A DNA stretch of 7,192 nt. It comes from an uncultured Oscillospiraceae bacterium (GTDB taxonomy: Bacteria; Bacillota; Clostridia; Oscillospirales; Acutalibacteraceae). Shown in pieces: positions 1-6,454 of this stretch. Each line of letters starts with the position of its first letter. Position 1 is the stretch's first letter. The notes under the pieces are model-generated. The model saw only the letters and a list, made by a program, of their open reading frames with translations. It was not told the origin of the DNA and did not search any database. A program made the position numbers and the translations under genes. Where the stretch lies: NCBI GenBank assembly GCA_900555545.1, contig USLQ01000046.1:1-7192 (forward strand). Direction: 5' to 3'.

Positions 1-2329
1 CCTCAACGGGTGCACTGCAAATATCAACCACACGGTTGACAATCGGTTCAATAACTTTTCGAAGCATTGCTGTCGCAGAAGTATCCGCCTTGAACTCCTC
101 AACCGTGGCAATGTTCTCACAGCCAAGCTGTGTCAGCAACGGAACAATTGTCAAGGCATAACCCTCAACACCAGCAATTTTTACAAGGCCTGTCATCGGG
201 CTGTTGGCCAACAGAGCGGCAAGAACTTTCTGGATTCCTTCCATGTTCGCGCCGACCGCCGCATAGAACTGATCAGCATTGCCGGTTTCGACGCCCCAAG
301 AGACAGCATTCCAGTCAACTGCATTCCAATCATCAACCGCAGCTTCAAGCGCTGCTTTTGCCTCCGGATAATTTGTCAGCCCTTGAGCTACCGTGCGCGG
401 TGTAACATTAATTCCAACAATGGAAGCAATGCTTGCACTATCACCCAGCAAATCCGCCAACAGCGGGAAAGCCGTCTTTACAATAAGCGTAACAGCTGCA
501 TCAGAATAAACATTATCTGTGATAAATTCGCCCAAGCTGTCTGCATTGAGACCAAGCAGAGCAAGCAGATCCGAATTATTGAGGACGGTATCAAGCGCCT
601 CAACCGCCTGCGCCACGTTCTCCTCATTCAATCCTTCCGGATAGGTGAACTCAGAAGGCACATAGGAATCCGCACTGTTGAGTGCCGTATCATATGCAGC
701 CTGAAGTGCCGTGTGTGCAGCATAGGCCGCTACAACAGCCTCATTCTTTTTCTGCTCATCATTAAAACGTGCATAAAGAGAATCCAAGTTGGCCAGTACA
801 GCAGAAACCGTGGCAAAGTCATTCATTGTGATGGCTTTCACGTTCTCACCGTCAAACCAATCCGCCTTCATCTCATCGACAGCAGCTTGATAGTCATTCA
901 GGATAGCTGTAAAGTAAGGATCAGCCACTGCAGCAACCATCATCTCATAATCCGCATAGGCCGCCTTGATATCCTCACGAGCCTTCACGCCATCCGTCAT
1001 GGAATCATACTTAGCCTTCAACTCAGCAAGCTGGGCGTTGACCTCAACCGCTTTGTCAACTGGAACTGTAAAGCTATCATCTGTGGTGTACTGAGCTTTC
1101 AGTTCCGCAACCGAATTGATAAAGCCAGCGCCATCTCCATTAATGAAGTCGGCAGCAGCCTGTATCGGATCCAAGGTGGCGACAGCCGCCTCTGCTTCGT
1201 CTTCCCATTTGACGTAGCCGAAGGTTGTGTCATTAAAAATGGTATTGACCGCAGAAATCGCTTCCAAGGCAGCCGCAACATTTTCTGCCGTGACTTTCTC
1301 GCCCTCTGCGCCATAGGCCTCCACGACCTTGGCCGCCTCTTCGACAACGATTGTCACAGCCCGTGCCATCGCGTCCGCCTTCCAAGTTTTCAGGCTATTT
1401 TCGGCCTCTTCCTGGTAATCATTCTCAATGTCAAAGTGCAGATCTCCGACACGGTCATTAATAGCATCAAACGCATCGCGATATTCGTTGTAGTTATCCA
1501 CCGTTATTGCAGATGCATCCGGATACTTTTCCAGGAATTCTTTCACCTCATCTAAGACGAGCTTAGACGCAGCCTCACCGACTTCATTAAGCTTCTGCTG
1601 CAGAGCCGGCAGCTGATCCGCAAGATCCAACAGCCAGAAGGACGGATAATTGCCCGCATAATTAATGGCAGAATAATTATCACTATAAAGGGTGTTCAAC
1701 TCCTCGAACGTCATTGAACTGAGATCCTTTGTTAAAAAGCCATTCTCGATAGCGGTAGCAGCCCTTTTTATATAGTTCACTGCGGATATTGTTCCGACAC
1801 TTGAGGTAAACTCAAGGGACGGCCACTTGGAGCAGGAATACTTATAGGTCGTATACCCATCATCCGGCGTGGTGACATCCGCAATCTTTGTCGCATCACC
1901 GTAGCCCCAAGCATATATTGTCAGCGTTGTAAACTTACTGGACGGATCAAATTTATCGACAAGGGCAACCTTGTCGGTCTCGCCAGCATTCGTAAGTGCC
2001 TCTTCAATGTCCGCAGTTACCGCTTTGCTTGCAGATAGTACATCTGCATACGTTTCAGGATCCTGTTTGTTCAGTTCCACCGTAGCCTTGATATAATTTT
2101 TGGCATACGTCAGCAAGTGGCCCTCTTTGTCATCGTAGACAGAAGTGCCGCTGACATAGTCAAAGGCATCTGCCTTTGCCGCTTCCACAGCCGCATTGAT
2201 CGCCGCAGTATACTCTGGCGTATCCTCTGTTTCGGCCGCAAATGCGGTCATTACCGTGGAAAGGGACGTCATAACCATTGCGCCCGCGAGCACAGCGCTT
2301 AACGTCCTTTTCCATCTCTTCGTCTTCAT
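1..2329 (-). CDS. Large secreted Ala/Asp/Glu-rich helical protein, 5' part only
   Basis: The frame is open from the ATG at 2329 down to the left edge (776 complete codons, no stop), so the C-terminus is missing. The start is supported by AAAGGGG at 2339-2345 and a promoter upstream. Residues 1-31 form a classical signal peptide: basic MKTKRWKR, a hydrophobic core, and AFA before a likely cut at A31/A32. The mature part is acidic, rich in Ala, Asp, Glu, Tyr and Trp, has only three Cys (166, 737 and about 771), and reads as long amphipathic helices. Residues 640-680 hold GINVTP...NYPEAKAALEAA and a near-tandem DWNAVDWNAVSWG (667-679). Residues 719-737 contain GVEGYALTIVPLLTQLGC, followed by a predicted helix with IEPIVNRVVDIC. 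From memory, this order (WxxVxWxxxxWGV, GYxxxxxPLLxxLGC, xPxxxxxDxIC) recurs in very large hypothetical secreted proteins of gut Ruminococcaceae, where more domains follow. The function is unknown; a surface or cell-wall role is an inference. The long plus-strand frame at 383-1555 is its shadow. Confidence 0.9.
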   Translation of the reverse strand, partial: MKTKRWKRTLSAVLAGAMVMTSLSTVMTAFAAETEDTPEYTAAINAAVEAAKADAFDYVSGTSVYDDKEGHLLTYAKNYIKATVELNKQDPETYADVLSASKAVTADIEEALTNAGETDKVALVDKFDPSSKFTTLTIYAWGYGDATKIADVTTPDDGYTTYKYSCSKWPSLEFTSSVGTISAVNYIKRAATAIENGFLTKDLSSMTFEELNTLYSDNYSAINYAGNYPSFWLLDLADQLPALQQKLNEVGEAASKLVLDEVKEFLEKYPDASAITVDNYNEYRDAFDAINDRVGDLHFDIENDYQEEAENSLKTWKADAMARAVTIVVEEAAKVVEAYGAEGEKVTAENVAAALEAISAVNTIFNDTTFGYVKWEDEAEAAVATLDPIQAAADFINGDGAGFINSVAELKAQYTTDDSFTVPVDKAVEVNAQLAELKAKYDSMTDGVKAREDIKAAYADYEMMVAAVADPYFTAILNDYQAAVDEMKADWFDGENVKAITMNDFATVSAVLANLDSLYARFNDEQKKNEAVVAAYAAHTALQAAYDTALNSADSYVPSEFTYPEGLNEENVAQAVEALDTVLNNSDLLALLGLNADSLGEFITDNVYSDAAVTLIVKTAFPLLADLLGDSASIASIVGINVTPRTVAQGLTNYPEAKAALEAAVDDWNAVDWNAVSWGVETGNADQFYAAVGANMEGIQKVLAALLANSPMTGLVKIAGVEGYALTIVPLLTQLGCENIATVEEFKADTSATAMLRKVIEPIVNRVVDICSAPVE

Positions 2330-2407
2330 GGACTCATTCCCCTTTCTTAAAAAGAAAAATTATTTGCCTGAGGCCCATTCCTAAAACAGACCCCAAAGTA
2401 CAAGCCT

Positions 2408-2436
2408 ATTATATTCTATGATTTGGTAAAAATCAA
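2408..2436 (-). promoter_or_regulatory. Sigma-A promoter of the large secreted protein gene
   Basis: On the minus strand, TTGATT (2431-2436) lies exactly 17 bases from a perfect TATAAT (2408-2413). Transcription should start near 2400, giving a leader of about 70 bases before the ATG at 2329. No operator-like repeat was seen directly over this promoter. Just upstream of the ribosome site, TTTCTT-TTT-AAGAAA on the minus strand could form a weak hairpin. Confidence 0.8.
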
Positions 2437-2550
2437 GATAAATCTTTATTAAAATCTTATAAAATAGTTTAATTTAACTTTTTTTGGAAATCCAAATTTG
2501 ATCTACCGCTGTTGAACTGGTCATTCAAGTTCTCTTATCCCCTTCTAAAT

Positions 2551-2718
2551 TCAAATGAATTTCAATAATAAATTCCGTCTGAAAGCCAAATAATTCTCGA
2601 ATATTTGTCTTATATTCTCAAAATACGCTATATCTATCGCTAATTTGGATGCGACAGTCTCGATAATTTTATCGATATTGAATGAATATTCACTCATTAT
2701 TTTTTCTAATGCTATCAT
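2551..2718 (-). CDS. Candidate small protein, 55 codons (doubtful)
   Basis: The minus strand is open from a stop at 2761-2763 to the TGA ending at 2551. The frame from ATG 2718 gives a protein starting MIALEKIMSEYSFNIDKI, continuing with IIETVASKLAID and ending NLLLKFI. An internal ATG at 2697 would give 48 residues. The predicted product is helical with mixed charge and has no membrane segment. I do not recognise a family. Against a real gene: no ribosome site precedes either ATG, the region is AT-rich, and the frame overlaps the palindrome at 2679-2696. It could be a remnant of a deleted gene or chance. Confidence 0.2.
   Translation of the reverse strand: MIALEKIMSEYSFNIDKIIETVASKLAIDIAYFENIRQIFENYLAFRRNLLLKFI
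2661..2696. promoter_or_regulatory. Two adjacent palindromes, probable operator
   Basis: CGATAA-TT-TTATCG (2661-2674) is a perfect inverted repeat. Four bases further on, TGAATGAAT/ATTCACTCA (2679-2696) is an 18-base palindrome with one mismatched pair. The second resembles the TGAATGA...TCATTCA operators bound by many TetR/AcrR-family repressors. It covers the -35 zone of the extended -10 box at 2710-2718, which is where a repressor would act. No TetR gene is visible in the window, so the regulator assignment is an inference from the motif only. Confidence 0.45.
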
Positions 2719-2753
2719 ACCGTGACGTGCTTTTTGGGAAATATTGGAGGAGG
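2710..2753 (+). promoter_or_regulatory. Extended -10 promoter followed by orphan ribosome site
   Basis: TGCTATCAT (2710-2718) fits the extended -10 form TGnTATAAT with one mismatch. About 28 bases downstream lies a very strong ribosome site, GGAGGAGG (2746-2753). No ATG, GTG or TTG follows at a usable distance. An ATT at 2758 would encode only seven residues before a TGA, and the nearest ATG (2778) gives MKRYLV and a stop. It looks like the control region of a gene that is no longer there, or a leader that serves the EIIC-like gene about 200 bases downstream. Confidence 0.35.
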
Positions 2754-2793
2754 AATCATTTTAAAATCCAGTTCAATATGAAAAGATATTTAG

Positions 2794-2815
2794 TGTAAAG
2801 TGGTGTAATTTTACA
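2794..2815. repeat. Spaced inverted repeat TGTAAA-N10-TTTACA
   Basis: A perfect 6-base inverted repeat (2794-2799 and 2810-2815) overlaps a GTGTAA direct repeat with 10-base spacing (2793-2798 and 2803-2808). The one-helical-turn spacing is compatible with protein binding about 90 bases upstream of the promoter at 2904. Given the AT-richness, chance is a real alternative. Confidence 0.25.
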
Positions 2816-2903
2816 GAAATACAACCGATAATTTATCTTAAATTTTACATATATTGCCCAAGCAGCGTTTCAATAAAACAGTGGTATGATCAAATTTTAG
2901 GGA

Positions 2904-2932
2904 TTGATTTTACCTCCTCACTCTGATACAAT
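2904..2932 (+). promoter_or_regulatory. Sigma-A promoter of the EIIC-like/hydrolase unit
   Basis: TTGATT (2904-2909) and TACAAT (2927-2932) are separated by exactly 17 bases. Transcription should begin near 2939-2940, leaving only about 17-24 bases of leader before the first possible start codons (TTG 2957 or GTG 2963). The leader shows no GGAGG-type site. Confidence 0.75.
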
Positions 2933-2956
2933 ATTTTATATAATTCTACTTGTTTT

Positions 2957-4420
2957 TTGGGGGTGTTTGAAATAAAAAATATACTAATTGACACCAAACG
3001 AAAGATCAACCGCGCGACATCGATCATTTTTATCGTTCAACTATTTGGAGCACTTGGCGCGGGATTTTTCTTTGTGGTGCAAAATATCCTGGGGGTAGAG
3101 CATATTCTGGGCGCACTGGAGCCAGTCAATGAGAATATCCTGTGGTTTGTCCTCTTCTGGGCGACGGATTTCTTTTACATCGCTTTCACCCTGATCCTGA
3201 GCTATCTGATTGCAGGGCTGCCGGCTGTCGCCCCCTCCCTGGCGCTTTCTATCTACTTTGCACACTTTGCCGGATCCCCCGTGGCCGGGGAGGATATGTA
3301 TTTTGCCTACTTTGCAACCCCACTGAATGGCGGCGGCGGCGTCAATATCGGCTACATGGGTTATCTGATTATGGCGCTGGTTCTCTCGCTGTTGATCAAG
3401 TACTTATTTGCCGGGTACGACCGCCTGAAAAATATCTGGGGGCGCGGACTCGACCGCAAGCTTGACAAACTGCGTGTGAAGCATAGTAAAATCCCCAAGG
3501 ATCTCACCGGTCTCTCGATCCTGGACAACATCGATCTGATCGTTCTGATTCTGATCCTGCCCGTAGTGAGCGCAGCAATCACCTGGCTGCTGATCCGGTA
3601 TGGCATTCAGCTCCCATTCAATGCACTGAGCGAGGCGCTGATCGCGCCGCTTGAATCGCTGTCGGGCGTCAGCATAATCCTGATTGGACTGATCTTTGGC
3701 CTGATGATCGGATTTGATCTGATCGGTCCGTTATCCATGGCGGCATTCTCCGTGGCGGTGGCGGCCTTCCTGGATGGAAACGCCCAGCTGATGACCATCT
3801 ACGGCGCATGTTTCATTACGATCGGATGGATCCCCCTGGGCGCGGTTCTGCTCCAGAAGATCACCAAAAAGGGCGGCCACTGCGACACGGACGACTTTAA
3901 TCTGGCAGTCAGCGGACCGATTAACGCCTTTTTTGAAAATGTAAAATTGACAGTCGCTTTCTCCATGCCGTACGCCTATCGCAGCCCATTCACCGTGATC
4001 CCAGGCTATATGATCGGGGGCGCTTTTACAGGCCTGGTCACCGCCCTGTGCGGCATTGTCAACACGGACTATTTGGAGGCGCTGCCCAAGTACGGCAATG
4101 GCGCCACGTTTGAGGAGTTATTTGTGCAGGGCGAATACTATATCTCTTTCACCCTGCCGCTGCGCTCCGGCGACTGGCTGACCTGCCGGATCCCCCTGTT
4201 CTTTATCATTTTGGCCGGTGCGCTCGTAGGCGGTGCGGCCATCCTGCTGTTCAAAGAGCTTGCCGCCCGCGGGACGAAAAAGCGCGGCACCTATGTGGAA
4301 TCCAATGGTGATATTGTCATTGAGATGCGGGAACTCGCCAGGAAGTATGGCGCCGCCATCCGCAGTAAAAAAGATCGTGCCACCGTCGATTGCGATCCAG
4401 AAAAGGGGGGCCAACCATGA
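2957..4420 (+). CDS. Stand-alone PTS EIIC-like membrane protein, fructose family (divergent)
   Basis: A membrane protein of up to 487 residues with about nine hydrophobic segments (near 23-43, 62-86, 132-153, 192-214, 237-256, 258-273, 276-299, 347-367 and 412-433). Its architecture matches the EIIC domain of fructose-type phosphotransferase permeases. GYMGYLIMALVLSLLIKYL (132-150) fits the GFLGAIIAGFLAGY block, GFDLIGPLSMAAF (252-264) fits AFDMGGPVNKAAY, and SMPYAYRSPFTVIPGYMIGG (336-355) fits AIPFA...DPLRVIPSIMIGS. In the last block the conserved GITEG is replaced, with A334 standing at the usual Glu position by eye alignment. No EIIA or EIIB domain is fused or nearby, so PTS-driven sugar uptake is uncertain and the substrate unknown. 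A charged tail of about 54 residues follows the last helix. The start is unclear: a stop lies at 2924, the only early choices are TTG 2957 and GTG 2963, and neither has a good ribosome site. The gene overlaps the next by four bases. Confidence 0.85.
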   Translation: MGVFEIKNILIDTKRKINRATSIIFIVQLFGALGAGFFFVVQNILGVEHILGALEPVNENILWFVLFWATDFFYIAFTLILSYLIAGLPAVAPSLALSIYFAHFAGSPVAGEDMYFAYFATPLNGGGGVNIGYMGYLIMALVLSLLIKYLFAGYDRLKNIWGRGLDRKLDKLRVKHSKIPKDLTGLSILDNIDLIVLILILPVVSAAITWLLIRYGIQLPFNALSEALIAPLESLSGVSIILIGLIFGLMIGFDLIGPLSMAAFSVAVAAFLDGNAQLMTIYGACFITIGWIPLGAVLLQKITKKGGHCDTDDFNLAVSGPINAFFENVKLTVAFSMPYAYRSPFTVIPGYMIGGAFTGLVTALCGIVNTDYLEALPKYGNGATFEELFVQGEYYISFTLPLRSGDWLTCRIPLFFIILAGALVGGAAILLFKELAARGTKKRGTYVESNGDIVIEMRELARKYGAAIRSKKDRATVDCDPEKGGQP

Positions 4421-5326
4421 GTAAGATCAAAAAAATCTGCGTGGGAATCGCCGGCGCCCTTCTCGCCGCGGCAGCAGTTGGAGGGATCGTCTTCCTCGCC
4501 TGTTTTCCGCCGGTCCAGACCAGTTCCGATCCACTGACCGGACGAGTAGCCGAGGCAGACGAACTGCGCATCGCGAGCTACAATACGGCAGCCCCCTGGG
4601 GCAACGCGCTATTGGGCACCGCCTCCTCCCGGCGAGCTGCAGCAGATCGCTCCGGACTCCATCGGCGTCCAGGAGATCAATAGCGCCTGGGTAAAAAAAT
4701 TGAGCGAAATCAACCCGAACTATGCCTACTATGGCATCCCGCGGGACGATATCAGCAGCGAAAAGCAGACGGAAATGAGCGGAATTTTCTATCTGAAAGA
4801 TAAATATGAGCTGCTTGAGAGCAACACCTTCTGGATCTCCGAGACACCGGAGGAGATGAGCATTTATCCAGATGCCGGGTGCTACCGCACCTGTTCCTAC
4901 GTGGTGCTGAAAAATAAGGAGACCGGGTTTACATACGTCCACCTGAATACACATCTGGACAATGTGAGCACCGCGGCACAGAATCTGGGCGGGAGGCTGA
5001 TCGCCCAAAAGGCGCAGGAGCTCGCCGAAAAGTACGGTGATGGGACGACCGTTGTCATTACCGGAGACTTTAATCAGTACGTGGACGGGGAGGCCTGCAC
5101 GGTCCTCCTGAACGATGGATTCCAGAACGCTTCCACCGTAAATCCCGATGCTGCCTCCACCCCAACCTATCACAACTGGGGGGAAATCAACGAAGGCCAG
5201 CCGATCGACTTTATCTTTTACGATGGCAAGCTGGAGGCCAAAAGCTATACCGTACACAATGATCGGCAGGGGCGCTCCTATACGTCGGATCACTGGTGCG
5301 TCAGCGCGGACTTTTTGATTCAATAG
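4417..5326 (+). pseudogene. Exported/anchored EEP-family hydrolase, one frameshift
   Basis: The start ATG (4417) overlaps the upstream stop as ATGA, with AAAAGGGGGG at 4401-4410 as ribosome site, so the genes are translationally coupled. Frame 1 encodes a basic start (MSKIKK), a membrane segment (about 8-28, with a weak lipobox FLAC before F30), then ELRIASYNTAAPWGN and ...TASSR. It then stops at 4681-4683. The same protein continues in frame 2 from GAG 4634: ELQQIAPDSIGVQEIN, then the rest to TAG 5324-5326. Motifs of the endonuclease/exonuclease/phosphatase fold are intact: Asn in SYN, metal-binding Glu in VQE (4673-4675), both His of HLNTHLDN (4940-4954), TGDFN (Asp at 5066), QPIDFIFYDG, and the catalytic SDH (5285-5293). 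Members of this fold cut phosphodiesters or phosphomonoesters; the substrate here is unknown. Skipping one base at 4633 gives 302 residues. Because the region before ELQQ looks shorter than in relatives, a small deletion is also possible. No slippery site is seen, so this is a recent lesion or a sequencing error. Confidence 0.8.
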
Positions 5327-5343
5327 CATAATTAACATCAGCT

Positions 5344-5379
5344 AAACAGGGGGAAATTTCAAATTCTCCCTGTTTTTTT
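5344..5379 (+). terminator. Rho-independent terminator of the EIIC-like/hydrolase unit
   Basis: A 12-base stem, AAACAGGGGGAA (5344-5355) with TTCTCCCTGTTT (5364-5375), contains one G-T pair and an 8-base loop. It is followed by a T run to 5379. It lies 18 bases after the hydrolase stop. Confidence 0.92.
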
Positions 5380-5390
5380 GTGCCGATCTA

Positions 5391-5399
5391 TGGTATGAT
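5391..5399 (+). promoter_or_regulatory. plsC: Extended -10 promoter of the acyltransferase gene
   Basis: TGGTATGAT (5391-5399) is an extended -10 box. The expected -35 position (5371-5376, TGTTTT) is poor and lies inside the preceding terminator. Start of transcription should be near 5405, giving a leader of about 50 bases with GGAGG at 5441-5445. Confidence 0.6.
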
Positions 5400-5403
5400 A
5401 GAG

Positions 5404-5438
5404 ACAGAATTTCCGGCCGAAGCGCCGAATCTTTCTGT
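5404..5438 (+). promoter_or_regulatory. Hairpin in the 5' leader of the acyltransferase gene
   Basis: ACAGAA (5404-5409) pairs with TTCTGT (5433-5438). Inside it, TTCCGGC (5411-5417) pairs with GCCGAA (5424-5429), leaving one bulged base and the loop CGAAGC. It sits at the very start of the predicted message and ends two bases before the ribosome site. It may stabilise the mRNA or tune translation; there is no T run, so it is not a terminator. Confidence 0.4.
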
Positions 5439-5455
5439 ACGGAGGGATCTATTCC

Positions 5456-6184
5456 ATGATTTATATTCATACCTTTTTCTGGCTGCTGTATTTTGTAGGT
5501 TATCTGATTGTGATGACGCCCAGTAATATCTACATGTGGTACTTAACAAAGAAAGGGCGCATTCAGGAGCGCGACAAGTACATCAACCGCATCATTTTCA
5601 AGTGGGCGCGCCGTATGATGGCTGCGGGCGGCGGTAAAATGGAAGTACATGGGGTTGAGAACATTCCGAAGGACACACCCGTCCTCTTTACGCCGAACCA
5701 CCAGGGCATGTACGATGTGCCCGCGATGATTACGGGGTTGGATGCGCCGCACGGACTGGTGGCCAAAAAGGAAGCGCTGCACTACCCGATCCTGCGCACG
5801 TGGATGAAGTACCTGCACTGCGTGTTCATCGACCGTGAAAACCCGCGTGAGGCTGTCAAGGCACTCAATGAGACGGCGGAGAACATCAAGAACGGCTACT
5901 CGATGGTCATCTTCCCCGAGGGGACGCGCTCCCGGAGCGATACGGTGGGCGAGTTCAAGCACGGCGCATTCAAGATCGCCAAAAAGTGCGGCTGCCCGAT
6001 TGTGCCGGTGTGCATCGCCGGCACCTACCGCATCATGGAAGCCAACGGCGGCATCAAAATGAAGCCCGGAAAGTTCAAGGTGACGATCTTTGAACCGATC
6101 GACGTCAACGCGCTCTCCCGGGAGGAATTCAAGGAACTGCCCGAAAAGGTGCGCAATATGATCCAGGAGCAGATTGGGAAATAA
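5456..6184 (+). CDS. plsC: 1-acyl-sn-glycerol-3-phosphate acyltransferase (PlsC family)
   Basis: A 242-residue acyltransferase that by family knowledge moves an acyl group to lysophosphatidic acid, making phosphatidic acid for membrane lipids at the inner face of the membrane. Residues 6-30 form one N-terminal membrane segment. The family motifs appear in order: NHQGMYD (N81, catalytic H82, D87), FIDR (124-127), FPEGTRSRS (153-161) and IVPVCIAGTY (182-191). Length is normal for the short bacterial form. The ATG is set by GGAGG at 5441-5445, ten bases upstream. It is transcribed alone between two terminators. Housekeeping AGPAT is the most likely role; related members act on other lysolipids, so the exact acceptor is not proven. 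The open frames on the other strand are shadows. Confidence 0.92.
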   Translation: MIYIHTFFWLLYFVGYLIVMTPSNIYMWYLTKKGRIQERDKYINRIIFKWARRMMAAGGGKMEVHGVENIPKDTPVLFTPNHQGMYDVPAMITGLDAPHGLVAKKEALHYPILRTWMKYLHCVFIDRENPREAVKALNETAENIKNGYSMVIFPEGTRSRSDTVGEFKHGAFKIAKKCGCPIVPVCIAGTYRIMEANGGIKMKPGKFKVTIFEPIDVNALSREEFKELPEKVRNMIQEQIGK

Positions 6185-6195
6185 GACATAAAGAC

Positions 6196-6235
6196 AAAAA
6201 GGTGTAACCCGTTAAATGGGCTACACCTTCTTTTT
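6196..6235. terminator. Bidirectional terminator between convergent genes
   Basis: AAGGTGTA-a-CCC (6199-6210) and GGG-c-TACACCTT (6218-6229) form an 11-pair stem with one internal A/C mismatch and a 7-base loop. An A run on the left and a CTTTTT run on the right make it usable in both directions. It ends the acyltransferase gene and, on the minus strand, the small membrane protein gene, whose stop lies about 43 bases away. Confidence 0.9.
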
Positions 6236-6277
6236 ATCCATTTTTCAAACAGTTGTCACACGAAATGCAACCGGCTA

Positions 6278-6439
6278 TTAACCAAAAATCATTACAACTA
6301 CCGTACAACATATGATAATCAATAACAGCAACAATGCTAGCAACGCGATCACGATACGCAGCTTATGATTGATACGGCGGGACTCGTTCAGTTGTTTTTG
6401 CAGCAAGTCCAACAATTCTTTTATCCTCTCCTCATCCAT
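6278..6439 (-). CDS. Small single-pass membrane protein, 53 residues
   Basis: The start ATG at 6439 is preceded by AAAGGAGG (6449-6456) at good spacing, and the frame ends at TAA 6278-6280. Residues 1-28 are a charged amphipathic helix (MDEERIKELLDLLQKQLNES then RRINHKLR), likely a short cytoplasmic coiled coil. Residues 29-52 are one strongly hydrophobic segment with Cys-Cys at 44-45, ending in MIFG. Topology by the positive-inside rule is N-terminus in. I recognise no family. Such proteins often bind and tune a larger membrane partner, but that is general inference. Its control region is shared with the divergent XRE regulator, which suggests a regulatory link. It ends at the shared terminator. 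Confidence 0.8.
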   Translation of the reverse strand: MDEERIKELLDLLQKQLNESRRINHKLRIVIALLALLLLLIIICCTVVVMIFG

Positions 6440-6454
6440 CGGTGGATTCCTCCT

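Larger units (their letters stand above)
2437..2903. other. AT-rich spacer between divergent genes
   Basis: This stretch between the divergent secreted-protein gene and the EIIC-like gene is far richer in A and T than the coding regions on either side. It contains no convincing full gene. It holds a weak 55-codon minus-strand frame, several perfect short inverted repeats (for example 2483-2496 and 2547-2562), two clustered palindromes (2661-2696), an extended -10 box, an orphan ribosome site and a spaced inverted repeat (2794-2815). It is either an unusually complex control region or the eroded remains of a deleted gene. Confidence 0.7.

Noticed and set aside
383..1555. 390-residue plus-strand reading frame
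   Set aside because: It is antisense to the secreted protein, whose minus-strand frame is open throughout and has signal peptide, ribosome site and promoter. The plus-frame product is Ile/Arg/Cys-rich with no domain logic and no ribosome site.
2483..2562. Short inverted repeats as a terminator
   Set aside because: TTTGGA-AA-TCCAAA (2483-2496) and AAATTC-AAAT-GAATTT (2547-2562) have no GC-rich stem and no following T run, and their loops are too short or the stems too weak.
2778..2798. Mini frame MKRYLV after the orphan ribosome site
   Set aside because: The ATG lies about 25 bases from GGAGGAGG, too far for normal initiation, and six codons carry no other support.
4691..4702. A7 run as a programmed frameshift site for the split hydrolase
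   Set aside because: Frame 1 already ends at 4681-4683, before the A run, so slippage here could not rejoin the two parts.
4700..5326. TTG at 4700 as start of an independent hydrolase gene
   Set aside because: There is no ribosome site, and the codons just upstream (4634-4699) encode ELQQIAPDSIGVQEIN, including the metal-binding Glu of the same fold. The frame is therefore the continuation of the gene starting at 4417.
4427..5338. 303-residue minus-strand reading frame opposite the hydrolase
   Set aside because: It mirrors the codon bias of the EEP gene, whose motifs are unmistakable on the plus strand, and it has no ribosome site or promoter of its own. Its being open across the frameshift is a coincidence of GC-rich codons.
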